Shown here: one piece after another, positions 7,904 to 15,727 of the stretch | How positions within the stretch are numbered: the stretch's first letter is position 1 | Layout: each line of letters starts with the position of its first letter | From: Ruminococcaceae bacterium UBA3903 | Lineage (GTDB): Bacteria; Bacillota; Clostridia; Oscillospirales; Acutalibacteraceae | Assembly: GCA_002391625.1 (NCBI GenBank) | Contig: DGFJ01000018.1 | Coordinates: 1 to 17,649, forward strand | Direction: 5' to 3' | DNA: 17,649 bases | Notes under the pieces: generated by a model | Told to the model about the DNA's origin: nothing | What the model saw: only the letters and a program-made list of their open reading frames with translations | The model's database searches: none | Program-made: the position numbers and the translations under genes

Positions 7904-8440
7904 ATGAATAACGATTTTGAGAGGGTACTTTTATCAGCAAAGGAAATAGAAAAAATAACAGAAAAGCTTGCACAGCAAATTACTGAGGATTACAATGGTA
8001 AGGACCTGTTGGTTATAGGATTATTAAAAGGCAGCTTTGTTTTTATTTCTGATCTTGTGCGTCACATTGATTTACCCTGTAAGCTGGACTTTATGTCTGT
8101 TTCCAGCTATGGCAGCAGTACAAGCTCCAGCGGTAATGTTAAGATTTTAATGGACTGTTCTTTACCTATTGATAATGCCAATGTGTTAATAGTTGAAGAT
8201 ATTATTGACAGCGGTAATACGTTATCATATATTGTTGATTACATATATCGCAAGGGTGCCAGTGATGTTAAAATCTGTACATTACTTAACAAACCAAAAC
8301 GCCGTGAAACTCATGTGGATATTCAATATGAGGGTACAACTATAGATGACAATTTTGTGGCTGGATATGGTATGGACTATAACGAAACCTACCGTAACAT
8401 TCCATATATTGGTATATTAAAAAAGGAAATCTACTCATAA
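7904..8440 (+). CDS. hpt: Hypoxanthine(-guanine) phosphoribosyltransferase
   Basis: This purine-salvage enzyme joins hypoxanthine or guanine to PRPP, giving IMP or GMP. The 178 residues match the bacterial family (~180). The core has LVIGLLKGSFVFISDLVRHI (36-55), the flexible-loop segment SVSSYGSSTSSSG (65-77), the PRPP motif VEDIIDSGNTL (97-107), and the purine-binding end with VDIQYEGTTIDDNFVAGYG (138-156) and DYNETYRNIPYIG (158-170). A ribosome site AGGGGGA lies five bases before the ATG. It follows tilS by 16 bases and precedes ftsH by 43. Exact base preference cannot be judged from sequence. In Bacillus, HprT also binds FtsH and responds to ppGpp; whether that holds here is not visible. 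Confidence 0.94.
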   Translation: MNNDFERVLLSAKEIEKITEKLAQQITEDYNGKDLLVIGLLKGSFVFISDLVRHIDLPCKLDFMSVSSYGSSTSSSGNVKILMDCSLPIDNANVLIVEDIIDSGNTLSYIVDYIYRKGASDVKICTLLNKPKRRETHVDIQYEGTTIDDNFVAGYGMDYNETYRNIPYIGILKKEIYS

Positions 8441-8454
8441 TCTACGGTTTCAAT

Positions 8455-8463
8455 TGTTATAAT
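8455..8463 (+). promoter_or_regulatory. Possible weak extended -10 promoter before ftsH
   Basis: TGTTATAAT in the hpt-ftsH gap is a perfect extended -10 (TG, one base, TATAAT). No credible -35 lies 16-18 bases upstream. The start would fall near 8470, only about 14 bases before the TTG of ftsH and overlapping the ribosome site, which argues against strong use. Confidence 0.25.
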
Positions 8464-8483
8464 AAATTAAGGAGTGAAGACAC

Positions 8484-10457
8484 TTGGATAAAAAATCAGA
8501 CAACAAAAAGCTAATACGCAATCTGTTAATGTACCTAGGTATACCCATTATAATTATATTAATAATTGCTATTGTTTATCAATCACAACCGAAAGATGAA
8601 CATAAATATTCTGAAATAATTGGATATTTTCAGGATTGCAAGGTTGAACAGTTTGACATGGATCTGGGAACGGGCGAGATGAAAATCAAGCTAAAAGATG
8701 ATGATACAGTTATAAAGTATCAGGCACCCGATGTTTCTGTTATGTGGAAAACACTAATGGGTGACTATGGCGGGGAAAACAGCGAAAACTTAATTGATAA
8801 GTATAATAATAGTCCAGATAATAAAGATAAGCCCATGGTTTATGATTATAAAAAATCCCAGTCTAATTCTTGGATTATTGAGTTGTTGCCAAACATTCTT
8901 ATCATCGTTGCGTTGGTAGCATTCTGGATATTTATGATGAGAAAAATGTCTGGTGGTTTAGGCGGCGATCCTACAAAGCAAATGGGCTTTGGCAAGGCAA
9001 AGATAAAGGAGCTATCTGATGATAAGCGTAAGACAACATTTGATGATGTTGCTGGTGCTGATGAGGAAAAGGAGGAGCTGGAGGAGATTGTCCAGTTCTT
9101 AAAGGATCAGTCAAAATTTAGTGCCTTGGGTGCTAGAATACCTAAGGGTGTATTGTTAGTGGGCCCTCCAGGTACAGGTAAAACGTTGCTGGCACGTGCT
9201 GTTGCAGGTGAGGCTGGTGTGCCTTTCTTCTCTATATCTGGTTCTGATTTTGTAGAGATGTTTGTAGGCGTAGGTGCTTCCAGAGTACGTGATTTGTTTG
9301 AACAGGCAAAGAAAAACGAACCATGTATTATCTTTATAGATGAGATTGACGCTGTTGGCAGACAGAGAGGTGCAGGTCTTGGCGGCGGCAACGATGAGCG
9401 TGAGCAGACACTTAACCAATTGTTGGTGGAGATGGATGGTTTTGGCGTAAACGAGGGTGTCGTTATGATAGCCGCTACTAACCGTCCAGACGTACTGGAT
9501 CCAGCGTTAATGCGTCCTGGTCGTTTTGACAGACAGGTGCTTGTTGGTTACCCAGACATAAAGGGCAGAGAAGCCATCCTTCGTGTACACGCAAGGAACA
9601 AGCCTTTAGCACCAGATGTTAGGTTGGGAACTATTGCTAAGTCTACAGCTGGCTTTACAGGTGCAGACTTGGAAAATCTGTTAAATGAAGCTGCCTTGTT
9701 AGCTGCCCGTAACAATCGTAAAGCTATTACCATGGCAGAGATAGAGGAAGCTACAATAAAGGTTGTTGTAGGTGCAGAGAAGAAATCTCGTGTGATGTCA
9801 GAAAAGGAAAAGAAGCTGACAGCTTATCATGAGGCAGGTCATGCACTGGCATTTTATGAGTGTGACACACAGGACCCTGTTCATCAAATTTCTATTATCC
9901 CACGTGGTATGGCAGGCGGTTATACTATGCCATTACCCTCTGAGGATAAAAGCTATAACAGCAGAAAAGAAATGGAAGAGGATATTGTGGTATGCTTAAG
10001 CGGACGTGTTGCTGAAGCATTGGTTCTAAATGATATTTCTACTGGTGCATCAAACGACATAGAAAAAGCTACAAACACAGCCAAGGCTATGGTTACAAAA
10101 TACGGTATGAGTGATTTGGTTGGTCCTATCGCATATGGCAGCAGTAATGGTGAAGTGTTTATTGGCAGAGATATGGGGCATACTAAGGATTATTCGGAGC
10201 AGACAGCTGCTTTGATTGATAATGAAATACATCGTTTAATCACAGATGGTTACAAAAAATCAGAGGTGCTATTGTCTGCCCATATGGATAAGCTCCACGA
10301 GGTTGCTGATTATCTAATAGTTCATGAAAAGATGGACGGTAAGGTATTCCAAAAAATTATGGATGGTACCTATGTGCCAGAGCCAGAGAAAAACGAAGAT
10401 GAGGAAGACCCCGCCACAGACATTGCGGATGATAAAAAAGTTGATATAGAAGAATAA
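8484..10457 (+). CDS. ftsH: ATP-dependent zinc metalloprotease FtsH
   Basis: FtsH is a membrane-anchored AAA+ protease that degrades damaged membrane proteins and selected regulators. The 657-residue product has a first membrane segment (about 14-32), an external domain (about 33-129) and a second segment (about 130-152). The AAA module has Walker A GPPGTGKT (227-234), Walker B FIDEID (284-289) and the second region of homology TNRPDVLDPALMRPGRFDR (332-350). The peptidase site HEAGH (449-453) pairs with the third zinc ligand Asp525 in STGASND (519-525). The C-terminus is acidic (636-657). The start is TTG, supported by AAGGAG nine bases upstream; an alternative in-frame start would remove the first membrane segment. 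It ends the dnaB-tilS-hpt-ftsH unit before a strong hairpin. Confidence 0.96.
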   Translation: MDKKSDNKKLIRNLLMYLGIPIIIILIIAIVYQSQPKDEHKYSEIIGYFQDCKVEQFDMDLGTGEMKIKLKDDDTVIKYQAPDVSVMWKTLMGDYGGENSENLIDKYNNSPDNKDKPMVYDYKKSQSNSWIIELLPNILIIVALVAFWIFMMRKMSGGLGGDPTKQMGFGKAKIKELSDDKRKTTFDDVAGADEEKEELEEIVQFLKDQSKFSALGARIPKGVLLVGPPGTGKTLLARAVAGEAGVPFFSISGSDFVEMFVGVGASRVRDLFEQAKKNEPCIIFIDEIDAVGRQRGAGLGGGNDEREQTLNQLLVEMDGFGVNEGVVMIAATNRPDVLDPALMRPGRFDRQVLVGYPDIKGREAILRVHARNKPLAPDVRLGTIAKSTAGFTGADLENLLNEAALLAARNNRKAITMAEIEEATIKVVVGAEKKSRVMSEKEKKLTAYHEAGHALAFYECDTQDPVHQISIIPRGMAGGYTMPLPSEDKSYNSRKEMEEDIVVCLSGRVAEALVLNDISTGASNDIEKATNTAKAMVTKYGMSDLVGPIAYGSSNGEVFIGRDMGHTKDYSEQTAALIDNEIHRLITDGYKKSEVLLSAHMDKLHEVADYLIVHEKMDGKVFQKIMDGTYVPEPEKNEDEEDPATDIADDKKVDIEE

Positions 10458-10464
10458 TATAACA

Positions 10465-10491
10465 TAGGCTGCTCCTATTAGGAGCAGCCTA
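10465..10491 (+). terminator. Perfect hairpin between ftsH and uvrA
   Basis: TAGGCTGCTCC (10465-10475) and GGAGCAGCCTA (10481-10491) form an uninterrupted 11-base-pair stem with loop TATTA, eight bases after the ftsH stop. CATA/TATG flanks could extend it past a small bulge. There is no T tract (AATATGTATATATGG follows) and the uvrA ribosome site begins 13 bases later. It may be an inefficient terminator, an mRNA-stabilising structure or an attenuator. Confidence 0.55.
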
Positions 10492-10515
10492 ATATGTATA
10501 TATGGAGGGAAAACA

Positions 10516-13338
10516 ATGACTTCTAAAAACATTATTGTGAAGGGCGCTAGGGAGCATAATCTAAAAAATATAGATGTAGAAATTCCAAGGGATAAGCTGG
10601 TTGTTATTACAGGCTTATCTGGTTCAGGCAAGTCATCCTTGGCTTTTGACACTATTTATGCTGAAGGACAAAGAAGATATGTAGAATCCTTGTCATCATA
10701 TGCCCGTCAGTTTTTAGGTCAAATGGAAAAACCAGATGTAGATAGCATTGATGGCTTGTCACCGGCAATATCTATTGATCAAAAAACTACATCTAAAAAT
10801 CCACGTTCTACTGTAGGTACGGTTACAGAAATATATGATTATCTGCGTTTAATGTATGCCCGCATAGGTATACCACATTGTCCTGTGTGTGGCAGAGAAA
10901 TCACACAACAAACAGTAGACCAAATAGTTGACAAGGTTATGGCAATGCCAGAAAAGACAAAAATACAGATTCTATCACCTATTGTTCGTGGTAGAAAGGG
11001 TGAGCATATAAAGGAGCTTGACAATGCTCGTAAAAGTGGTTTTGTTCGTGTGCGTGTCGATGGTATAATGTATGACCTATCCGAAGAGATAAAGCTGGAA
11101 AAAAATAAAAAACATACCATAGAAATAATTGTTGACAGATTGGTAATAAACGAAAACATTCGTTCACGTTTGGCAGATTCAGTAGAAACAGCATCAAAGC
11201 TTTCCTCTGGATTGATTGTGGTGAATATTGTTGATGGTGAGGATATGACGTTTTCCCAAAACTATGCCTGCCCTGTGCATGGTATTAGTATAGAGGAGCT
11301 TACACCTCGTATGTTTTCTTTTAACAACCCATTTGGTGCCTGTCCAAAATGTACTGGTTTAGGTGTTTTTATGAAGGTAGACCCTGCACTGATAATACCG
11401 GACAAGAAGAAATCTATTATGGAGGGTGGTATAAAAGCCAGCGGTTGGGCTATGGATGGCAGCTCTATAGCTGCTATGTACTTTGAGGGATTATCAAAAA
11501 AATATAAATTTTCATTGAATACACCAGTAGGTGACCTGCCAAAGAAGATTGTTGATATTCTGCTTTATGGTACTAAGGGTGAACGCTTTAAGGTAATACG
11601 CAAAAGCGAGTATGGTGAGGGAAATTATATGACCGACTTTGAAGGTATTATCAACAACCTTGAACGACGTTTTAGAGAAACCCAAAGCAACTGGATTAAG
11701 GAAGAAATTGAATCATACATGAGTGCTATTCCTTGTGATGAATGTGGCGGAAAGCGATTGTCAGCCATTAGTTTAGCTGTTACTGTTGGGGGATTAAATA
11801 TAACAGATTTCTGTGAGAAATCTGTGGTTGATGCATTAAGGTTTGTTAACGAATTACAGCTGACACAGCGTGAAACAATGATTGCTACACCTATATTAAA
11901 AGAGATAAAGGAGCGCTTAGGCTTTTTAAATAGTGTTGGTCTAGGCTACCTGTCCTTGTCACGTCCCTCTGGTACTTTGTCAGGTGGAGAGAGCCAGCGT
12001 ATTCGTTTGGCAACACAGATTGGCTCATATCTAATGGGTGTGTTGTACATTTTAGATGAACCCAGCATAGGACTGCATCAACGTGACAATGATAAGCTTT
12101 TACAGACATTGGAACGTTTGCGTGACCTAGGTAACACAGTAATAGTAGTTGAGCATGATGAGGACACCATGTATGCGGCAGATTATATAGTAGATGTTGG
12201 TCCTGGTGCTGGTGTTCACGGTGGTGATATTGTATGCTGTGGTGATGTTGAAAAAATTAAAAAATGTAAAAACTCAATAACTGGTCAATATTTAAGTGGT
12301 AAACGGAAAATTGATGTGCCTGAAACCAGACGTATGGGCAACGGCAAAAAACTAACAATTAAGGGTGCTACACAAAATAATCTAAAAAATGTAACTGTTG
12401 ATATTCCTTTAGGGGAGTTAGTTTGCATAACTGGGGTTTCTGGTTCTGGTAAGTCCTCACTAATAAATGAGGTGCTGTATAAGCATCTGGCAGCCACGTT
12501 AAATAGAGCTAAGGCTAGGGCTGGAAGCTTTGATACTATTGAGGGACTGGATAATCTGGACAAGGTAATAGATATTAACCAAGCCCCTATAGGCAGAACT
12601 CCACGCTCTAATCCAGCTACCTATACAGGGGTATTTACTGATATTCGTGAGCTGTATGCCTCTACAAATGAAGCAAAAATCAGAGGCTTTGGAACGGGCA
12701 GATTTTCCTTTAATGTAAAGGGTGGCAGGTGTGAAGCTTGTCAGGGTGACGGTATTATTAAAATTGAAATGCATTTTTTGCCTGATATTTATGTGCCATG
12801 CGAGGTATGTAAGGGAAAACGGTATAACAGAGAAACCTTGGAAATAAAATATAAGGGCAAAACCATACATGATGTTTTGGAGATGACCGTGGAGGAGGGT
12901 GTAGACTTTTTTGCTAATATCCCTAAAATACAGCGAAAGCTAAAAACATTATGTGATGTTGGTTTAGGCTATGTAAAAATTGGTCAGCCGGCTACCACAT
13001 TATCAGGTGGTGAAGCACAGCGTGTAAAGCTGGCTACTGAGCTTTCAAAACGCAGCACAGGCAAAACTATATATATATTGGATGAACCTACAACTGGTCT
13101 GCATATTGCCGACGTTCACAAGCTTATTAATGTGCTGCAAATGCTAGTAGACCAAGGTAATTCTGTTGTGGTTATTGAGCATAATTTAGACCTGATAAAA
13201 ACAGCAGATCATATTATAGATTTAGGCCCAGAGGGTGGTGACCTAGGGGGATATATTGTTGCACAGGGAACACCAGAGAAAATTGTACAGGTTGAACAGT
13301 CTTATACAGGACAGTATTTAAAAAAGCTCATAAAATAA
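10516..13338 (+). CDS. uvrA: Excinuclease ABC subunit UvrA
   Basis: UvrA is the damage-recognising ATPase of nucleotide excision repair and loads UvrB onto DNA lesions. The 940 residues match the family (940-957). Two ABC modules are visible: Walker A GLSGSGKSS (33-41) and GVSGSGKSS (640-648), signatures LSGGESQR (488-495) and LSGGEAQR (829-836), and Walker B YILDEPS (511-517) and YILDEPTTGLH (853-863). The zinc modules are CPVC (122-125), a CPVH/CPKC pair (252-255 and 276-279) where His replaces one Cys, CDEC (407-410), and CEAC/CEVC (739-742 and 762-765). The CxxH variant is, as I recall, common in Clostridia and not damaging. GGAGGG sits six bases before the ATG. uvrB and uvrC are not in the window. 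Expression may come by readthrough past the ftsH hairpin, since I see no strong promoter in the 58-base gap. Confidence 0.97.
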   Translation: MTSKNIIVKGAREHNLKNIDVEIPRDKLVVITGLSGSGKSSLAFDTIYAEGQRRYVESLSSYARQFLGQMEKPDVDSIDGLSPAISIDQKTTSKNPRSTVGTVTEIYDYLRLMYARIGIPHCPVCGREITQQTVDQIVDKVMAMPEKTKIQILSPIVRGRKGEHIKELDNARKSGFVRVRVDGIMYDLSEEIKLEKNKKHTIEIIVDRLVINENIRSRLADSVETASKLSSGLIVVNIVDGEDMTFSQNYACPVHGISIEELTPRMFSFNNPFGACPKCTGLGVFMKVDPALIIPDKKKSIMEGGIKASGWAMDGSSIAAMYFEGLSKKYKFSLNTPVGDLPKKIVDILLYGTKGERFKVIRKSEYGEGNYMTDFEGIINNLERRFRETQSNWIKEEIESYMSAIPCDECGGKRLSAISLAVTVGGLNITDFCEKSVVDALRFVNELQLTQRETMIATPILKEIKERLGFLNSVGLGYLSLSRPSGTLSGGESQRIRLATQIGSYLMGVLYILDEPSIGLHQRDNDKLLQTLERLRDLGNTVIVVEHDEDTMYAADYIVDVGPGAGVHGGDIVCCGDVEKIKKCKNSITGQYLSGKRKIDVPETRRMGNGKKLTIKGATQNNLKNVTVDIPLGELVCITGVSGSGKSSLINEVLYKHLAATLNRAKARAGSFDTIEGLDNLDKVIDINQAPIGRTPRSNPATYTGVFTDIRELYASTNEAKIRGFGTGRFSFNVKGGRCEACQGDGIIKIEMHFLPDIYVPCEVCKGKRYNRETLEIKYKGKTIHDVLEMTVEEGVDFFANIPKIQRKLKTLCDVGLGYVKIGQPATTLSGGEAQRVKLATELSKRSTGKTIYILDEPTTGLHIADVHKLINVLQMLVDQGNSVVVIEHNLDLIKTADHIIDLGPEGGDLGGYIVAQGTPEKIVQVEQSYTGQYLKKLIK

Positions 13339-13342
13339 TAAA

Positions 13343-13374
13343 TTATTTTTCATAGTTCTTTATATGAAAAATAA
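13343..13374 (+). terminator. AT-rich perfect inverted repeat after uvrA
   Basis: TTATTTTTCATA (13343-13354) and TATGAAAAATAA (13363-13374) pair perfectly over 12 bases around an 8-base loop, four bases after the uvrA stop. The stem is nearly all A/T and lacks a following T run, so termination would be weak. A second imperfect AT-rich hairpin, AATCGCAAAAA (13411-13421) with TTTTTGTGATT (13433-13443), lies downstream. These may jointly end uvrA transcription, or may be palindromic sites in the ktrB promoter region. Confidence 0.35.
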
Positions 13375-13435
13375 CCTAACATAAGTGGTATAGAATAACC
13401 GTGGCTATTTAATCGCAAAAATTATTGTAGTTTTT

Positions 13436-13465
13436 TTGTGATTATCTAGTCACTAAAATTATTAT
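13436..13465 (+). promoter_or_regulatory. Possible promoter of ktrB-ktrA
   Basis: TTGTGA (13436-13441) and TATTAT (13460-13465) lie 18 bases apart and each resembles a sigma-A element. Between them, GTGATTATCTAGTCAC (13438-13453) has GTGA/TCAC ends and could be a small operator or chance. Start-site spacing would leave under 15 bases before the proposed GTG of ktrB. Confidence 0.35.
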
Positions 13466-13480
13466 AGGAAAAATTTCGAG

Positions 13481-14833
13481 GTGAGTTATATTTTAAGATT
13501 TATTAAGGGTCTATCGCCAATGAAGATTCTGCTAATGGGATATTGTGTTATTATTTTGTGTGGCTCTTTATTGCTCCTATTGCCCATAGCATCACGGGTT
13601 CCTGGTTCTACATCCCCTTTGGATGCGTTTTTTACGGCTACCTCTGCAACCTGTGTTACAGGCTTGGTCCGTTTTGATACATACACCCATTGGACTTTGT
13701 TTGGTCAAACAGTGATAATATGCCTAATTCAAATTGGTGGTATAGGTTTTATGACCTTGGCGGTTTCGCTGGTGTCTTTAACAAAAAGGAAAATAGGATT
13801 GTATCAACGTGTTGTAATGCAGGAAAGTGTGTCTGCTCCACAGGTTGGCGGTATTGTCAGAATGACAAAGTTTATTTTCTGTGGTACTATGCTGTTTGAG
13901 GGGGCAGGTGCTGTATTGCTTTCTCTTTACTATTGTCCTCAGTTAGGCTTGCTTAAGGGCTTGTACTTTTCCGTTTTTCACTCGGTTTCAGCGTTTTGTA
14001 ACGCTGGCTTTGACCTTATGGGTAATTGGGAAGCATCATCGTCAATGATTTTGGCCAGCGGTAACTGGTATGTTAACATGATATTAATGGCGCTAATTGT
14101 TATTGGTGGCTTGGGATTTTTCGTATGGTCAGACATATTGGATTCTAAATGGCACTTTAAAAGGATGTCATTACAAACAAAGCTTGTTATTATTGTGTCA
14201 ACTGTTCTTATTTTGCTGGGAGCTGTTTCTATCTTTATATTTGAATTAAAGGGTAGTGCTTACGAGGGCAGAAGTGTATCTGATAAAATACTAATGTCCC
14301 TGTTCCAGTCAGTATCAGCCAGAACAGCTGGTTTTAATTCAGTAGATTTATTATCACTGACACAGGACAGCCAGTTTATGCTAATATGCTTGATGCTGGT
14401 TGGTGGTTCTACTGGTTCTACAGCAGGCGGTATTAAAACAACTACCCTGGCTGTGTTGGTTATGAGTGTTATTTCAACCTTCCGTAAGAAAAAATCCATT
14501 GAGCTTATGGGCAGACGTATAGATGAGGAAATACTGCGAAAATCCTCCTGCATTTTTGTTATGTATTTAGTTCTGTCTGTTTCTGGTGCTATGATAGTAT
14601 CGTGGGTAGATGGAGTACCATTGCTTGCATCGCTTTTTGAAACTGTATCAGCAATAGCAACCGTTGGTTTGTCAGTAGGCATTTCACCAACAATGAGTCC
14701 GATTTCCCAAATTATTTTAGCATTGCTTATGATATTTGGTAGAGTAGGTTCAATAACATTCCTGTATGCTTTCGCATCGGAAAAGGCAACACCTATCACA
14801 AAAATGCCATTGGAAAAAATTAGAGTAGGTTAA
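13481..14833 (+). CDS. ktrB: Potassium-uptake channel subunit KtrB (TrkH family)
   Basis: KtrB/TrkH proteins form the membrane pore for potassium, driven or gated with sodium and controlled by a cytosolic RCK ring. The 450-residue length and single N-terminal start into the pore repeats fit KtrB better than the longer TrkH. Four pore loops are visible with their filter glycines: SATCVTGL (55-62), FCNAGFD (172-178), ARTAGFN (280-286) and IATVGLS (392-398). The gating-loop sequence GSTGSTAGGIKTTT (309-322) is present. About eight membrane helices and four pore helices are expected. The GTG at 13481 gives an N-terminus that aligns well with KtrB, but the best ribosome match (GAGGTGA, 13478-13484) overlaps it. 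An ATG at 13520 with AAGGG ten bases upstream is an alternative. ktrA follows 33 bases later. Confidence 0.92.
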   Translation: MSYILRFIKGLSPMKILLMGYCVIILCGSLLLLLPIASRVPGSTSPLDAFFTATSATCVTGLVRFDTYTHWTLFGQTVIICLIQIGGIGFMTLAVSLVSLTKRKIGLYQRVVMQESVSAPQVGGIVRMTKFIFCGTMLFEGAGAVLLSLYYCPQLGLLKGLYFSVFHSVSAFCNAGFDLMGNWEASSSMILASGNWYVNMILMALIVIGGLGFFVWSDILDSKWHFKRMSLQTKLVIIVSTVLILLGAVSIFIFELKGSAYEGRSVSDKILMSLFQSVSARTAGFNSVDLLSLTQDSQFMLICLMLVGGSTGSTAGGIKTTTLAVLVMSVISTFRKKKSIELMGRRIDEEILRKSSCIFVMYLVLSVSGAMIVSWVDGVPLLASLFETVSAIATVGLSVGISPTMSPISQIILALLMIFGRVGSITFLYAFASEKATPITKMPLEKIRVG

Positions 14834-14866
14834 TCATATTTGATTTAAATGAGAGGGTTATTAAAG

Positions 14867-15511
14867 ATGAAATCGTTTTTAATTATTGGCTTAGGCAGAT
14901 TTGGCAGACATATGGCAGAAAAGTTAATTGAAGAGGACAACGAGGTTTTAGCTATCGACCATAATGAGGAGCGTGTAGAAACCGCTATGGCACATATACG
15001 TAATGTGCAAATTGGAGATGCTACAAACGAGGAGTTTATTAAACTACTTGGTATCCGTAATTTTGATGTTTGTGTTATTGCTATTGGTGATAATTTTCAG
15101 GCAGCGTTGGAGATTACTGTGCTTTTAAAGGATTATGGTGCAAACTTTGTAATCGCCAGAGCTAATAGAGATGTACATAAAATGCTTTTGCTGCGAAACG
15201 GGGCAGACCATGTTGTGTATTCAGAGCGTGAAAACGCAGAGCGTCTGGCAGTAAAATATGGTTCAAAGGGCGTTTTCGATTATATTGAGCTAACGCCAGA
15301 GTTTTCTATATATGAGATTGCTGTTCCAACATCATGGTGTGGAAAAAGCATCTTAGACAAGTCTATTCGTACAAAATACAATGTTAGTATTTTGGCAACA
15401 AAGCAAGGTGAGGAGATATTCCCGTTACCACATCCTGACCATGTGTTTACAGAAAATGAAACCCTAATAATCATGGGACATCAATCAAGTGTAAAGGCAA
15501 TCACAAAATAA
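14867..15511 (+). CDS. ktrA: Potassium-uptake regulatory subunit KtrA (RCK/TrkA family)
   Basis: KtrA forms the cytosolic ring that gates KtrB by binding nucleotides. The 214-residue product has an RCK_N Rossmann fold with IIGLGRFG (6-13) and a ribose-binding Asp31 in LAIDHNEERV (28-37). Further along are IGDATNEE (49-56) and VIARAN (95-100). An RCK_C domain (about 140-214) follows, starting near ELTPEFSIYEIAVP and ending LIIMGHQSSVKAI. In other Firmicutes this C-terminal domain binds cyclic di-AMP, which inhibits uptake; the binding residues are not judged here. The frame extends upstream to an ATG at 14849, but that has no ribosome site. GAGAGGG (14851-14857) sits nine bases before ATG 14867, so the shorter form is preferred. 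It lies 33 bases after ktrB, surely the same operon, and ends before a long hairpin. Confidence 0.92.
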   Translation: MKSFLIIGLGRFGRHMAEKLIEEDNEVLAIDHNEERVETAMAHIRNVQIGDATNEEFIKLLGIRNFDVCVIAIGDNFQAALEITVLLKDYGANFVIARANRDVHKMLLLRNGADHVVYSERENAERLAVKYGSKGVFDYIELTPEFSIYEIAVPTSWCGKSILDKSIRTKYNVSILATKQGEEIFPLPHPDHVFTENETLIIMGHQSSVKAITK

Positions 15512-15559
15512 ATAATATACAAAATCTCCATTAACCAGATTGAACTGCCCTAATTTATG

Positions 15560-15630
15560 CAGACAACACAAAAACACCCCCATGTTAGTTTTTAAAAATT
15601 CTACCATGGGAGTGTGTTTTTTGTTGTCTG
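15560..15630 (+). terminator. Long inverted repeat, probable bidirectional terminator
   Basis: The left arm CAGACAACACAAAAACAC...CCCATG (15560-15584) pairs with the right arm CATGGGAGTGTG...TTGTTGTCTG (15605-15630). About 23 of 25 positions pair, with one bulge and one or two mismatches. The loop also contains a TTTTTAAAAA palindrome, so most of the 71 bases can fold. An A tract before the GC core and a T tract after it (GTGTGTTTTTTG) make it a terminator on either strand. It lies 48 bases past ktrA and about 70 before the lipase promoter. Confidence 0.7.
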
Positions 15631-15677
15631 TTTCTACTGGACTTGTGAAGGTCTAAGATATGGAGGTTTACACTTTC

Positions 15678-15707
15678 TTGATATTGTAACCGCTACTATG
15701 ATATAAT
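15678..15707 (+). promoter_or_regulatory. Extended -10 promoter of the lipase gene
   Basis: TTGATA (15678-15683) and a perfect TATAAT (15702-15707) are separated by 18 bases, and TG at 15699-15700 makes an extended -10. The start would be near 15714. The strong -10 suggests the hydrolase is expressed independently of ktrAB. Confidence 0.65.
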
Positions 15708-15727
15708 TAAAATAATAGATTATTAAT

